Shown here one piece after another: positions 26,701 to 41,242 of a DNA stretch of 64,000 nucleotides (position 1 is its first letter; the number at the start of each line of letters is the position of its first letter). Origin of the DNA: Eutreptiella sp. 'Long Island Sound 2002' (Eukaryota; Euglenozoa; Euglenophyceae; Eutreptiales; Eutreptiaceae); NCBI GenBank assembly GCA_964036045.1, contig OZ038398.1, positions 26,604,109 through 26,668,108 of the forward strand. The letters run 5' to 3'. Below the pieces are notes generated by a model that worked only from the letters and a program-made list of their open reading frames with translations, did no database searches and had not been told where the DNA came from. A program made the translations under genes and the position numbers.

Positions 26701-26917
26701 TGTCCAATACGTTAAAAAGGAGTAATGAACTGCGAGTGCGAGTACTTGGGTCTGCTGTACTTACTTCTTTTCCGACGAAGTCAACTAATGTCATGACTTG
26801 CAGTTGCTCCGCAAGGAGTTTTTCGCCGAGGAACTTGAGGCAGTTTTCTCTTTCCTCATCACTCGAATCCAATCCGCAATAAACTCTCACGTGGGTTTCC
26901 CATGGATCGCTTTGCAT
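2500..26917 (-). CDS. MMS19: MMS19, HEAT-repeat cytosolic Fe-S cluster targeting protein (multi-exon, C-terminus not found)
   Basis: MMS19 is the scaffold of the cytosolic iron-sulfur targeting complex. With CIAO1 and CIAO2B it hands Fe-S clusters to DNA polymerases, XPD-type helicases and other nuclear enzymes. Sixteen exons totalling about 2.9 kb (roughly 950 residues) follow the order of the human protein (about 1030 residues). The best matches are GFINLMDGERDPQN, SCYFPITFTPVMNDP, QCMSILLNKVP, TWALKGLAMR and KFFSRHLPLL, which match human FTFGFIQVMDGEKDPRN, SCYFPIDFTPPPNDP, KCFAGLLNKHP, LWVTKALVLR and RFFTDNVPAL. All introns placed are GT-AG. Phase breaks between exons 5/6, 8/9 and 10/11 imply small exons not found. 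The start is the ATG at 26917, which leaves a sensible N-terminus. The gene spans about 24 kb because of repeat-filled introns. Identity is firm; individual boundaries are less so. Confidence 0.9.
4070..4240. repeat. Degenerate tandem repeat, period about 65-80 bp
   Basis: The string CAAACCACCACACA recurs at about 4080, 4162 and 4228, each time after a GGGT(C/G)-type lead. Confidence 0.55.
4285..4800. repeat. Degenerate tandem repeat, three units of about 180-200 bp
   Basis: Each unit reads AATGGCTCATT, then CATT(C/T)ATTGTGGA, a GCAGC block, CTGAATTTGCAG or a variant, then a C-G-A-AATGGCC block. Copies start near 4291, 4465 and 4651. Confidence 0.55.
5530..5707 (-). CDS. MMS19: MMS19 exon 15
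   Basis: 178 nt, acceptor CACAG, donor GTGTGCC. It encodes IADLVLKVIASGDES and ELHSAVKFLWDQ, the segment before the conserved RQRFF motif. Phase agrees with exons 14 and 16. Confidence 0.87.
5708..7200 (-). other. MMS19 intron 14
   Basis: Nothing coding is recognised. It includes a 13-base G run near 5938 and a C run near 6216. Confidence 0.55.
7201..7307 (-). CDS. MMS19: MMS19 exon 14
   Basis: 107 nt, acceptor CAG and donor GTATCC. It encodes GLTWALKGLAM, matching human LLLWVTKALVLR. It ends AG and exon 15 supplies A, giving Arg. Confidence 0.9.
7308..8093 (-). other. MMS19 intron 13
   Basis: No repeat or exon stands out in this stretch. Confidence 0.5.
8094..8193 (-). CDS. MMS19: MMS19 exon 13
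   Basis: 100 nt, acceptor TTCCAG, donor GTGTGCC. It encodes NAHSPRETAIQCMSILLNKV and TLQQWYQLQ, a clear match to human AAAKCFAGLLNKHP and LDEFLQLAV. Phase agrees with both neighbours. Confidence 0.9.
8465..8522. repeat. Two-copy 29-bp tandem duplication
   Basis: ACGTTGTGATTCTC...AATGGAG occurs twice head to tail with an exact 29-bp period. Confidence 0.85.
8579..8930 (+). repeat. Dispersed repeat R1, copy A
   Basis: About 350 bp closely matching 22260-22608 in the same orientation, from TGTGACATTCCGTC to GCCCAGGTGCCCTGTTCC. Inside, two related segments (AGCCCAGTAGTTGG and GCGCCCAATAATTGG) suggest an internal duplication. Both copies lie in MMS19 introns. No coding capacity or terminal repeats are obvious. 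Confidence 0.85.
10124..10205 (+). repeat. GC-run mini-element, copy A
   Basis: GAAAATTGCTTTGCGGG and a G run, then GGCACGGAAGCCCATTT and a C-rich block. The first part is the reverse complement of 10484-10504. Confidence 0.5.
10417..10507. repeat. GC-run mini-element, copy B with inverted end
   Basis: GGCACGGAAGCCCATTTCTGG in direct orientation to copy A, then a C run and GCAAAGCAATTTTC, inverted relative to the start of copy A. The pair outlines a small element with inverted ends. Confidence 0.5.
10888..11048 (-). CDS. MMS19: MMS19 exon 12
   Basis: 161 nt, acceptor ACGAG and donor GTGTGTGG. It encodes NQLLLLKTVVAACQKEAIPL and NVVQCLMRVI, matching human RRLIALLMAFVCSLPRNVEI and ELLEL. A 5.6-kb intron separates it from exon 11. 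Confidence 0.85.
11190..11835. repeat. Mixed (CACTG/CACTA)n pentanucleotide array 1
   Basis: Long runs of CACTG interrupted by CACTA blocks and CACACTG slips; CACTA dominates near 11300-11400 and 11735-11770. The left edge is C-rich (CATCCCACCC repeats). Confidence 0.95.
12128..12650. repeat. GC-rich minisatellite with a palindromic core
   Basis: The motif GCGCCACCGTGGTGC and variants (GCGCCATCGTGGTGC, GCGCCGTCGTGGCGC) recurs about every 30 bp. Each core is a near-perfect inverted repeat. Linkers alternate between AGCCAACGTACA-type and CAACCTTCAGGGCAGA-type sequence, giving a ~60-bp higher-order unit. Isolated cores continue near 12799 and 12917. Confidence 0.85.
13405..13650. repeat. (CTC)n then (CACTA/CACTG)n array 2
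   Basis: A CTC trinucleotide tract leads into mixed CACTA and CACTG units, ending with ACACCACACC variants. Confidence 0.93.
13738..13905 (+). repeat. Dispersed repeat R2, copy 1
   Basis: Shares AGGC(G/A)GGCTGAGG, a (A/C)TGCCACAAATGCAGCAC-type block, CATCCAATCATCAATACA and a GTGGGGGGGTGGCTCCC end with the copies near 14090, 14600 and 15400. Confidence 0.7.
14090..14340 (+). repeat. Dispersed repeat R2, copy 2
   Basis: Contains AGGCACACAGAGGCACAC, CCCATGCACCACAACAACCC, GCCTTATGCCATGAC and GTGGGAGGTGGCTCCC. It is the closest relative of the inverted copy in the helicase intron at 33945-34290. Confidence 0.75.
14600..14820 (+). repeat. Dispersed repeat R2, copy 3
   Basis: GAGGGAGGCTGAAGTAGTGG, GGCCATGCTACCAA, CATCACATCAATACATCTCC and GTAGGGTTGTGTATCCTGG align with the copy at 15400-15655. 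Confidence 0.7.
14870..15256. repeat. (CACTA)n array 3, nearly pure
   Basis: An essentially perfect CACTA run from 14963 to about 15200, flanked by imperfect units (CACTCCACAACACTAACAC and ACACCAACACTACACC). Confidence 0.97.
15400..15655 (+). repeat. Dispersed repeat R2, copy 4
   Basis: GAGGCAGGCTGAGGTAGCGG, GGCCATGCCACCAAGTC, GCATCCAATCATCAATACA and GAGCAGGGTTGCGTGTCCCGG. It ends just before a two-copy 25-bp repeat (15692-15737, TTTCCCTTTCCAACTTCGGT) and array 4. Confidence 0.75.
15742..16054. repeat. (CACTA)n array 4
   Basis: CACTAACACTA units grade into pure CACTA, with three TATACACTA interruptions at 15935-15970 and CACGA units at the right end. Confidence 0.97.
16511..16540. repeat. 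(GGT)n microsatellite
   Basis: About nine GGT units inside an intron. Confidence 0.9.
16643..16824 (-). CDS. MMS19: MMS19 exon 11 (lower boundary approximate)
   Basis: Acceptor TTTTGTCAG, then GLDVEQQKVLLHQMAGCA; the proposed end is RRQKTL before GTGGGTTTG, giving phase 0 into exon 12. The second half (PPEYSAFSFPADL) is less certain and the exon could end earlier. Confidence 0.6.
17488..17549 (-). CDS. MMS19: MMS19 exon 10
   Basis: A 62-nt exon encoding PCHSDDCYSHAVHYLALAIQ before donor GTATGCC. Phase joins exon 9 (G plus AG gives Glu). It matches human CWYFHQTAIPCLLALAVQ. The acceptor AAGGAAG is weak. Confidence 0.65.
18602..18663 (-). CDS. MMS19: MMS19 exon 9
   Basis: A 62-nt exon with acceptor TACAG and donor GTATTG, encoding MALAGIIKSFKATAEDMETV. 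It aligns with the short helix before the human CWYFHQTAIPCLLALAVQ segment. Confidence 0.65.
20259..20422 (-). CDS. MMS19: MMS19 exon 8
   Basis: Acceptor CTGCAG; 164 nt encoding IVNEKLCTVFKQLLVKGG and ILVALTELSSCASD, donor GTATGTTG. Phase agrees with exon 7 but not with exon 9, so a short exon is probably missing. Confidence 0.8.
20880..21280. repeat. Degenerate minisatellite, period about 37-40 bp
   Basis: GGCAGAGGGGCA(C/T)A and variants (GGCAGACGAGCATA, GGCGGACGGGCATG) recur with TGTTGC or TGTATTGCCC spacers. Confidence 0.6.
21582..21715 (-). CDS. MMS19: MMS19 exon 7
   Basis: Acceptor TGCAG; 134 nt encoding ENLVALCHENSMYELLSS and KVALRTMAQICRVNP, donor GTGTGTG. Phase 0 from exon 6, phase 2 into exon 8, where the split codon AG/A restores Arg. 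Confidence 0.85.
22260..22608 (+). repeat. Dispersed repeat R1, copy B
   Basis: Matches 8579-8930 with scattered substitutions and a few short indels, from TGTGACATTCCGTC to GCCCAGGTGCCCTGTTCC. Confidence 0.85.
22740..22902 (-). CDS. MMS19: MMS19 exon 6
   Basis: Acceptor GCAG at 22903-22906; 163 nt ending in CAAAAG then GTCTGT. It encodes AVRKLTEAGDEPACK and RAALEGIGYCAIIRSLQK, a HEAT-type helix pair. Confidence 0.8.
23417..23740 (-). CDS. MMS19: MMS19 exon 5
   Basis: Acceptor GCAG before TTGGTGGATG; 108 codons, donor GTAATTC. It carries SNLTEFYSPILKAASSAIG and ALAKIMVPKL, matching the middle HEAT repeats. It ends in phase 0 while exon 6 needs phase 2, so a small exon between them is missing from this model. 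Confidence 0.85.
24485..24607 (-). CDS. MMS19: MMS19 exon 4
   Basis: Acceptor CTAG before TATGATGTC; 41 codons reading FFADLWKAFRNEI and AVLEELLTSLG, the helix pair after the SCYFP region. Phase 0 joins it to KRYE of exon 3. The donor (GTTTGTG) is the less certain end. Confidence 0.82.
25640..25867 (-). CDS. MMS19: MMS19 exon 3
   Basis: Acceptor GCAG before ATGTTTGACG; 76 codons, phase 0, donor GTGTGAG after KRYE. It contains MFDVVSCYFPITFTP, the most diagnostic MMS19 N-terminal motif. Confidence 0.92.
25868..26220 (-). other. MMS19 intron 2
   Basis: A 353-bp GT-AG intron between two firmly placed exons; nothing else seen. Confidence 0.8.
26221..26397 (-). CDS. MMS19: MMS19 exon 2
   Basis: Acceptor TAG before GTGCTATTGG; 59 codons, phase 0 at both ends, donor GTGTGT. 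It contains the signature FVQGFINLMDGERDPQNLM. Confidence 0.9.
26471..26917 (-). CDS. MMS19: MMS19 exon 1
   Basis: 149 codons from the ATG at 26917 to LLLGK, then donor GTATTG. It contains VDFVGKEVSTADPSTRTRS and LVEFIAGRVQDSFSTQSA, which match the N-terminal HEAT region. Ends in phase 0. An extra upstream exon cannot be excluded. Confidence 0.88.
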
Positions 26918-29209
26918 TGGAACAAGAAGGTGTTTCTACGAAAGGAAGGGGAATGTTCAAACAACTCATTCCATCCTGCTTGCTCAATTTCGAACATGAA
27001 ATATCAACACTCCAGCCAAGCACACTGTCGCGGTTCTGTCGTCTTGGCAACAGTGCCACCGTCAAGTGGGCGCGATCGAGGACTCAATCTATCACGCAGC
27101 TGTGGACGGCATACATTTCCCAGGTCACTCCGCACACCACATGTTGGATTAAAGCAGAATGGGCGCGAAGTGGAACTATGCAGGTGTAAAAGTGCTGAGC
27201 TTGCCTGACTTTTTGTGGCGTTCCTGGGGCAACCGAAAGCTTGCTCCTACTCCTTCAAGCAAATGAGAATAGTGAATGGGGGGAGGCGAGGGAGCGGAGC
27301 ACCAATATGCGTGCTGACTGAGCCTCCAAACATGAGGACGCAAGGGATTTAATAAGTTCCGAATACCCTGCCAGCGGTTGACATTGCGCCACACTTGTAA
27401 CATGCGTTTACCATGTTCCACGCTCGACACTGTGTTTAGGTGATTCTCAGAACAGTGCATTTCCTTTGTGCTTCGTCACCAGTTGTCTCGTGTGTGGACC
27501 TTCAGTTTATCTTGCTTGTTTCCACCCTTTTTTCTCCCCGAACCCACCATCTCTCCTGCCTCGGCACACCCAACGGTCTTGTTGACCACCCCTGTGAGTG
27601 GCGGGACTGTGTGGATGGTCCCCCCTGTCGCTCGCATGCTACGCTCCCCCGCACCGTAGCCTGATGAAAAATAGAAAGGAAGCAGGCGGAGCACAGACCC
27701 AAAACGCCGTAACATTGTGTGCAATCTGCAATCAATTTCATGCAGTCCCTGACGCGCGCACCATGATATGCCGGCCCGGAGTGATCCAGATTCTGGACCA
27801 GAACGGAAAGCCAAACACACCCGACAGAGGAGTTCATGGAAGGATGAAACCCGACACAGCGTTACATTAAACGAAGAAGATCGGTTTTATTTTGTCAGTA
27901 TCTGCCTGGCTGGATCACCTTCTGGCATTTCGATTCTGTCCGAGAAAGACTAACACGCATAATATTACAAAGCTCATCTGGTGTGCACAGTGTTGCAGAG
28001 AGCACACCTTGCTGATGTCGTGTTCCTTAGGACTTCCGAAACAGCCTAACGAAGCAGACCTAAGGACCAAAGACCTGCATACGTGCATGTGTACCACTGT
28101 TTCGGAATAATCAATCCGACCTTGCTGCTTACCAAAGAATTTCGAATTCGCACATATTAGCCTCGATCTTGCACCAGTGTTTGCGAAACTTGTTGCCGAA
28201 GAAACGGGTGTCTCATGGAACACCATATCGGCAACCAACGAGCCTTGCTTAGGTCACGCGTCGAGGGTCCTGGCACTCAGAGTCACAGTGCCGGCGAGTC
28301 AGCTGTAAGAGTAATGCCACATATCAGGGGAGCGGGAGTGGACGCCAGCGGAGAGTGGTCGCGTTACTGCGAGACAAGGGAAAAAAAGGGTGTGGACCGT
28401 GGTCCCATACAAAGGGTGTTGATCTGGATTCCGTTCCTGCGTGTGGTGTTCCTTTCGAGCGAAACCCAAACTTCACGTTGATGTCCAGTTTGATTTAGCA
28501 GCTGAACACCAGAACCCACTGAGGAGAGATATTTGGGGTTATGGGGGCATCGTATAATGATCTATGTGGTGTGAAAGCGTGAACAGCATATATCTCGATC
28601 GATACAAGCGTTCGAAAGCTGTCGCTTATTTGGGAATGTTGGGGCGAAGTCTTCCGTTCACCCTTCTGTTCAAGTGTCTCGTCTTGCGTTCGGCATTCCC
28701 AGTGGTATCCGTGTTCTCCGTGTGGTTTCGCCACGACTTCACGATGTTCACCAATCGGAAACGCGAGAACGCTTTGACCAGGCTGACAGGGTGGCCTGGG
28801 GATGCCTGTCATGGGTACATGCTCAAGTGGGTGATCTGTTGATTTGCAACACGCTGGCTAACTTGTTCAGCATACAGGGGACCAAAGCTGCCAACGAAAA
28901 GGTGGTGCTGTGGCAGTATGCAGGCCGAACCAAGGTTAGGTTTGCTCCGAAATGAAGTATTTTTCGGTCTGCCCCCTTCGGAAAGTGCGCAGTATCCACG
29001 CCACCTGTGGCACATTGTTTGCACATCGTGGTATCCCCGCCTCGGTACAATTCCAAAACACTTCAGTTCACACATAAAGGCAAGAAAGACACAGCCATGC
29101 CCAACCATCTCTAGCGCTGGAACTGCTTGTTTGCTGTTGGCACCGAAGAGCACTGATGAGGCACCCTGCGTTTCACAACCCTCTCAGCGCCCTCCTTTTC
29201 TTCCAACAG
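26918..29209. other. Divergent region between MMS19 and the DEAD-box helicase
   Basis: The two genes are transcribed away from each other, so both promoters should be here. The helicase exon at 29210 begins mid-codon in the spliced model, so an upstream exon may also be here, but none could be recognised. No TATA box or transcript start can be assigned with confidence. Confidence 0.5.
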
Positions 29210-37270
<8,061 letters not shown>

Positions 37271-37302
37271 GAAATATCATAGGGGATAACAGCTAAACAG
37301 TG

Positions 37303-37330
37303 ATTTTTCAGCGCAAATGCGCTGAGATTT
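37303..37330. repeat. Hairpin copy 1
   Basis: ATTTTTCAGCGC, loop AAAT, GCGCTGAGATTTT. The core stem is 37309-37324. It is preceded by GGATAACAGCTAAACAGTG, which is echoed before copy 4. Confidence 0.9.
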
Positions 37331-37419
37331 TTTTAAAATTGCAAAAAATGGTTGCACAGGCATGTATGTGGGAGGTGAAATCGGAAGACACTGTGCAGCA
37401 ATATGCGTACCATAAGTAG

Positions 37420-37467
37420 AACGTTCAGGAAATCTCAGCGCAAATGCGCTCAGATTTCATGAACGTT
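37420..37467. repeat. Hairpin copy 2, extended 48-bp palindrome
   Basis: The core AGCGC-AAAT-GCGCT sits inside longer arms, AACGTTCAGGAAATCT on the left and AGATTTCATGAACGTT on the right, with two mismatched pairs. It is the longest palindrome of the set. Confidence 0.92.
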
Positions 37468-37560
37468 GTCATTTTGATTGTAGGAAATCTAGTGGCAGAT
37501 AAGAAACAATCAGCAGCGGATGACAGGTAATATGATCATGTAAAATTGCCCTTTTATGAG

Positions 37561-37584
37561 ATCTCAGCGCAAATGCGCTGAGAT
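37561..37584. repeat. Hairpin copy 3
   Basis: Perfect 10-bp stem ATCTCAGCGC / GCGCTGAGAT with loop AAAT, 117 bp before the start codon of the 697-residue gene. Confidence 0.92.
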
Positions 37585-37701
37585 TTTTCGGCGAGGTCAA
37601 AACTGGTTTTCAGGCACTCGTTTTATCTGCAAAGGACATCCCTTGCCGTACCCCATGCCTGCACTCTTCTTGCTTGTTGCTATCAATGAACAGACAATGT
37701 T

Positions 37702-39795
37702 ATGCCTTCTCTGAATGCCGCCGGCGCTTCGGATTTGGTCACAGAGTATGAGTGGCCCAACGGCGATGCTATCGTTGCATCGGCTCTCAGCAACGGGCCT
37801 ACCTTTCTCTTCGTCGAGTGGGCCCTTGCCTTGCGGTTGAACCGGAAGACGCGCCGCAAGATGGCGCAGCTGTGTCCCGCCCGTGCTGCACGACCAAGAC
37901 CGCGCTGGTACAAAATGTTTTGCAAGCAGATTTGGCATCTTTACGTGCAGCTGCGGCATCTCGCTGCGCCTCGAAAGCGCTTACGTGAGCGGACCTCTCT
38001 CTCTCTCAATAGACGCGACAGACGGCAACTATCAGCTACCGGGCTTGTGCGCCACACCCTGCCGTCCATGCGTAGTCAGTCAGACCGAGCCGCTGCACGT
38101 CTGTGGGACAGCATCAAGAACCGTGCAACAATTATGTGGATGGACAATTGGTACCACGCGCAATTTACCGTACACCCCACACATGCGGATGTCTCAAAGA
38201 ACGTCACAGTCATCGCGCTGCTGCACATCATCGACGTACGCCCCTTTACCGGTCACCGCACGTTGGACGACTTGGTGCAGAACATTGATGCGACCGCGCA
38301 GGGGATCCGGCAGCAATGTGCCGGTTTTTCAGATGCTATTGCAGCGGTGAACGCACAAGCTGTTGCACGAACATGGATACGTGTGCCGCTGGACATTGCA
38401 CGGAACCGTCGCAAGCGTTTGCACTGGCAGCCGATGCTTATCTCTGAGCTGAAATGCGGCACGTCCGCCGAATTGGTGCAGCTACTCACATTAGTGAGGG
38501 ACACACAACAGCATACAGGGCATACGATGCCCCTGCTCATAGATTGCGCCATCCATTACAGTGTGGCAAAACTTTTGTACTCGCGTCACACAGTCACATA
38601 CAATCTGCATCAGTGGCTTGGGGCTGTGCCTTTGAACTTTGGTGTGTGGCACGCGTACAACAGCGTAATGAACATCACGTATAGACAGTTCCTTCCTCTA
38701 CTAACATACATCCTTCACCCGCGTGGCGGAGCTGGCCTACAGATGCGCAATCATCCCCGTCTGGCCACACTTGAGACCACCGTTGCAGCACTTCTGTTGA
38801 ACCGTCATATTTTTTCCCCTCTGATAGCACGAAAGCTTGTGTTGTTACGAGGTAGGGCCCAACCGCATGCCGATGTCACAAAAACTGGTATTCGAACGCT
38901 TGAGGGACTGCGTCTGCTGCTAGACGAATATATGCCTGGTTTGTTCATTGTTGGGCAGCTTGTTAGGGAATGCACCTGGACAGGGAGACAGGCAGGCAGC
39001 GGACACCTGGCACACACCATTCTCCGCCGTTGCTTCCTGATGTTGCTCGCCCTTTCACGTGGTGCTGCAAATCGTGTAGACTATGTCCGCACAATCAGCA
39101 TTGCACTTCTCCTTTGGCAGCAGCACCAGACGGATCTGCCCGCTGCTGCTCATGTAGAAGAAAATAACGAGGCTAACCTGTCGCGCTTGGTGAAGCGATG
39201 TAAAAAGCATCCTGCGATGTATGCATTGGAGGATGCGAACACCCTGTTTCGCACCCTTCCGCCTCGCAGTGATATAGCGGAAAAAACAACCCAGTTCGTC
39301 CCACGGACATTTGTTACTGCAGTGTACAACGGACTCACTACAATGTTCAATGCATGTGGGTCACGCTCCTGGAAAAAAATTTCTTGGTCTGGCGGGAAAA
39401 CGTCAGCCATCACTGAAGAGGATGACCACAGTTATGTCTACCCGGCCAGCTTCCTCACCGAAGTGCCCACCCAACCTGCCCTGTGTGCTCTCTTGCACCG
39501 ATTCACCCGCACGTTGTGTTCTGGACGGGCCCCAAATGCTGAGGTTCTCGAATTTTTGCAGCAGAACGTACCCCATAGGGGACCTGCTAACCTTAGAGAG
39601 ACTAGAGCGGCACTACTTGGACTGCGCATACGCCTCGACCCTGTTGCACGTGCACGGGCACATAATGCTCCTGAAGATGTACCCGGCCCTGTGCCAGATG
39701 CATTGCGCATACCAGTTGCACACCGCCCCAATGAACCATTAGATCCTGATCCGGATCCGGATCCGATTGATGTCGACGACGAGGACGATGATTAA
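37702..39795 (+). CDS. Intronless 697-residue protein of unknown function, possibly transposase-like
   Basis: A single uninterrupted 2.1-kb frame, ATG at 37702 and TAA at 39793, in a region where the recognised host genes are split by long introns. The N-terminus is strongly basic (RKTRRK near 48, many Arg to 108), and the last 18 residues are acidic (DPDPDPDP then DVDDEDDD). I do not recognise the family. Weak hints of an RNase H-like transposase fold are an Asp after hydrophobics at about 148 (MWMDNWYH), a second at about 281 (PLLIDCAIHYS) and a FGVWHAYNS segment near 313, which recalls the FG-WH motif of some fungal transposon-linked proteins. No clear third acidic residue was picked. It lies between hairpins 3 and 4 and upstream of the ParB-like gene on the same strand. 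Reality of the gene is likely; function is open. Confidence 0.8.
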   Translation: MPSLNAAGASDLVTEYEWPNGDAIVASALSNGPTFLFVEWALALRLNRKTRRKMAQLCPARAARPRPRWYKMFCKQIWHLYVQLRHLAAPRKRLRERTSLSLNRRDRRQLSATGLVRHTLPSMRSQSDRAAARLWDSIKNRATIMWMDNWYHAQFTVHPTHADVSKNVTVIALLHIIDVRPFTGHRTLDDLVQNIDATAQGIRQQCAGFSDAIAAVNAQAVARTWIRVPLDIARNRRKRLHWQPMLISELKCGTSAELVQLLTLVRDTQQHTGHTMPLLIDCAIHYSVAKLLYSRHTVTYNLHQWLGAVPLNFGVWHAYNSVMNITYRQFLPLLTYILHPRGGAGLQMRNHPRLATLETTVAALLLNRHIFSPLIARKLVLLRGRAQPHADVTKTGIRTLEGLRLLLDEYMPGLFIVGQLVRECTWTGRQAGSGHLAHTILRRCFLMLLALSRGAANRVDYVRTISIALLLWQQHQTDLPAAAHVEENNEANLSRLVKRCKKHPAMYALEDANTLFRTLPPRSDIAEKTTQFVPRTFVTAVYNGLTTMFNACGSRSWKKISWSGGKTSAITEEDDHSYVYPASFLTEVPTQPALCALLHRFTRTLCSGRAPNAEVLEFLQQNVPHRGPANLRETRAALLGLRIRLDPVARARAHNAPEDVPGPVPDALRIPVAHRPNEPLDPDPDPDPIDVDDEDDD

Positions 39796-40734
39796 ATTAC
39801 GAAGTACTGTGCGACGTTTACTGCGCCTCTTCAGCATGCTGCCGGCCCGGTGTCTTGCGTGTTTTGCTTCGCGGTTGTTCGCTCGTGACGCTTGAATGGA
39901 ATACTGGACCGCTAGGGTCGTGAGGACCACCGCACTCCGGGTTGAACATGTTTTCCCGTTTGTGGTACAGGCTGTCGGACCTGAAATGCGATGCACACAG
40001 TACATGCGATCCTGCGGGCCCCGGTTACCGGTACCTCAGCTGTGCAGCGCGTGCACACGTTACAGCCGGGAACAGAAATCAATGATTTGATACACGATAA
40101 CAGCTAGATTGTATATTTTCAGCGCAAATGCGCTGAGATTTTTATTTCCGTGAAATATCGCGTTTTTAACCCGCTGCCGAGGATGGTTTTTCACAGACCT
40201 GCCAAACAGCCGCTGCTGCCGTCTACTTGTTGTTTGAATCCTCCTGTGGCCCTTCAATGTACCAAACATATGTCGTACAGGGTGGGTTAAAACGTGCGTG
40301 CATGCGGTGTGCGACGACATACCGCAGTTCCCAACATGATAATCCGATCCTTGTGTTCTGTTGCTTATTGCCACTCCGATGCGACGTATTAGTTACATTG
40401 AGCACTGGTCATATGAGTTCAGCGTGTCCCACTACTTCTGTCTAATTGTGTACGTCCGCACATGTCATTATCCTCCCTGTCCTTTTCTTTGCTGATAGTT
40501 CAGGCCGTTTTCACAGATTTGCATCATCTGCATCGCACCTTGTGCCACCCGTTTGTCTCCATAGAAGGCTGTTCCCTGCTGCTAGTGCATCTATTGAACC
40601 ACAACAGGCTTAGCTTTAGCTGTTGATGTACGATTTTGGGAAACGGGATTGTGTAGTGCTGTGGTACAATAGTCTCGTTTGTTATATTTTATTATGTTCC
40701 CACTTCTGCCTTGGTCTGCCAGTGCCTGTACTCT
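39796..40734 (+). other. Spacer between the two module genes
   Basis: Contains hairpin copy 4 and, at 40682-40695, a TATATTTTATTATG stretch 40-50 bp before the ATG of the next gene that could serve as a TATA-like element. No coding signal. Confidence 0.5.
40120..40143. repeat. Hairpin copy 4
   Basis: CAGCGC-AAAT-GCGCTG followed by AGATTTTT, 324 bp after the stop of the 697-residue gene. It is preceded by GATAACAGCTAGATTG, similar to copy 1. It could form the 3' end of a transcript. Confidence 0.9.
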
Positions 40735-41242
40735 ATGGCAAAGGACAACGACAATGATAGTTCGGACAATGAGCCAGCCAAGGGCTCGAAGACGGAAGAT
40801 TCCGACTGCAGCGGGAATTCTGATGCAGACAATGACGCCGAGACGAAACCTTCGGAGGGCGACGACAAGTCTGACGATGGATCCGATTCCGCCGATGATG
40901 ACAACAAGCCAACAAATGCTGGGAAGCCTGGACCTGTGCAGGAGCAGCTGACAGGTTCGCCGAAGAAAGTAAAGGACAAGAAGAAGAAGTCTGGGGATGC
41001 AGCCAATCTGCATGTGAAGATGCGTCCGAAGGATTGTGGCACACGAATGGCGAAGTTGGCGTTGGGTGAGTTCATTGTGGAACGGAGAGTGAACGTGCCG
41101 TCGTCGTCCGTGCAGATTGATCGGACATGCACAATGGGGCAGACAAGACACATTGACCCAGAACGGGTCAAGGAGGTGAAGACCGATTTGCTGGCTGCTC
41201 CTCCAAAGGAGCGTCTTGTACTTCTCTGCTGGGACGATCAAG
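40735..41242 (+). CDS. ParB-like gene, exon 1
   Basis: 169 codons plus G; donor GTGTGTGG after CWDDQ. Holds the acidic N-terminus and the first half of the ParB-like domain. Confidence 0.78.
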
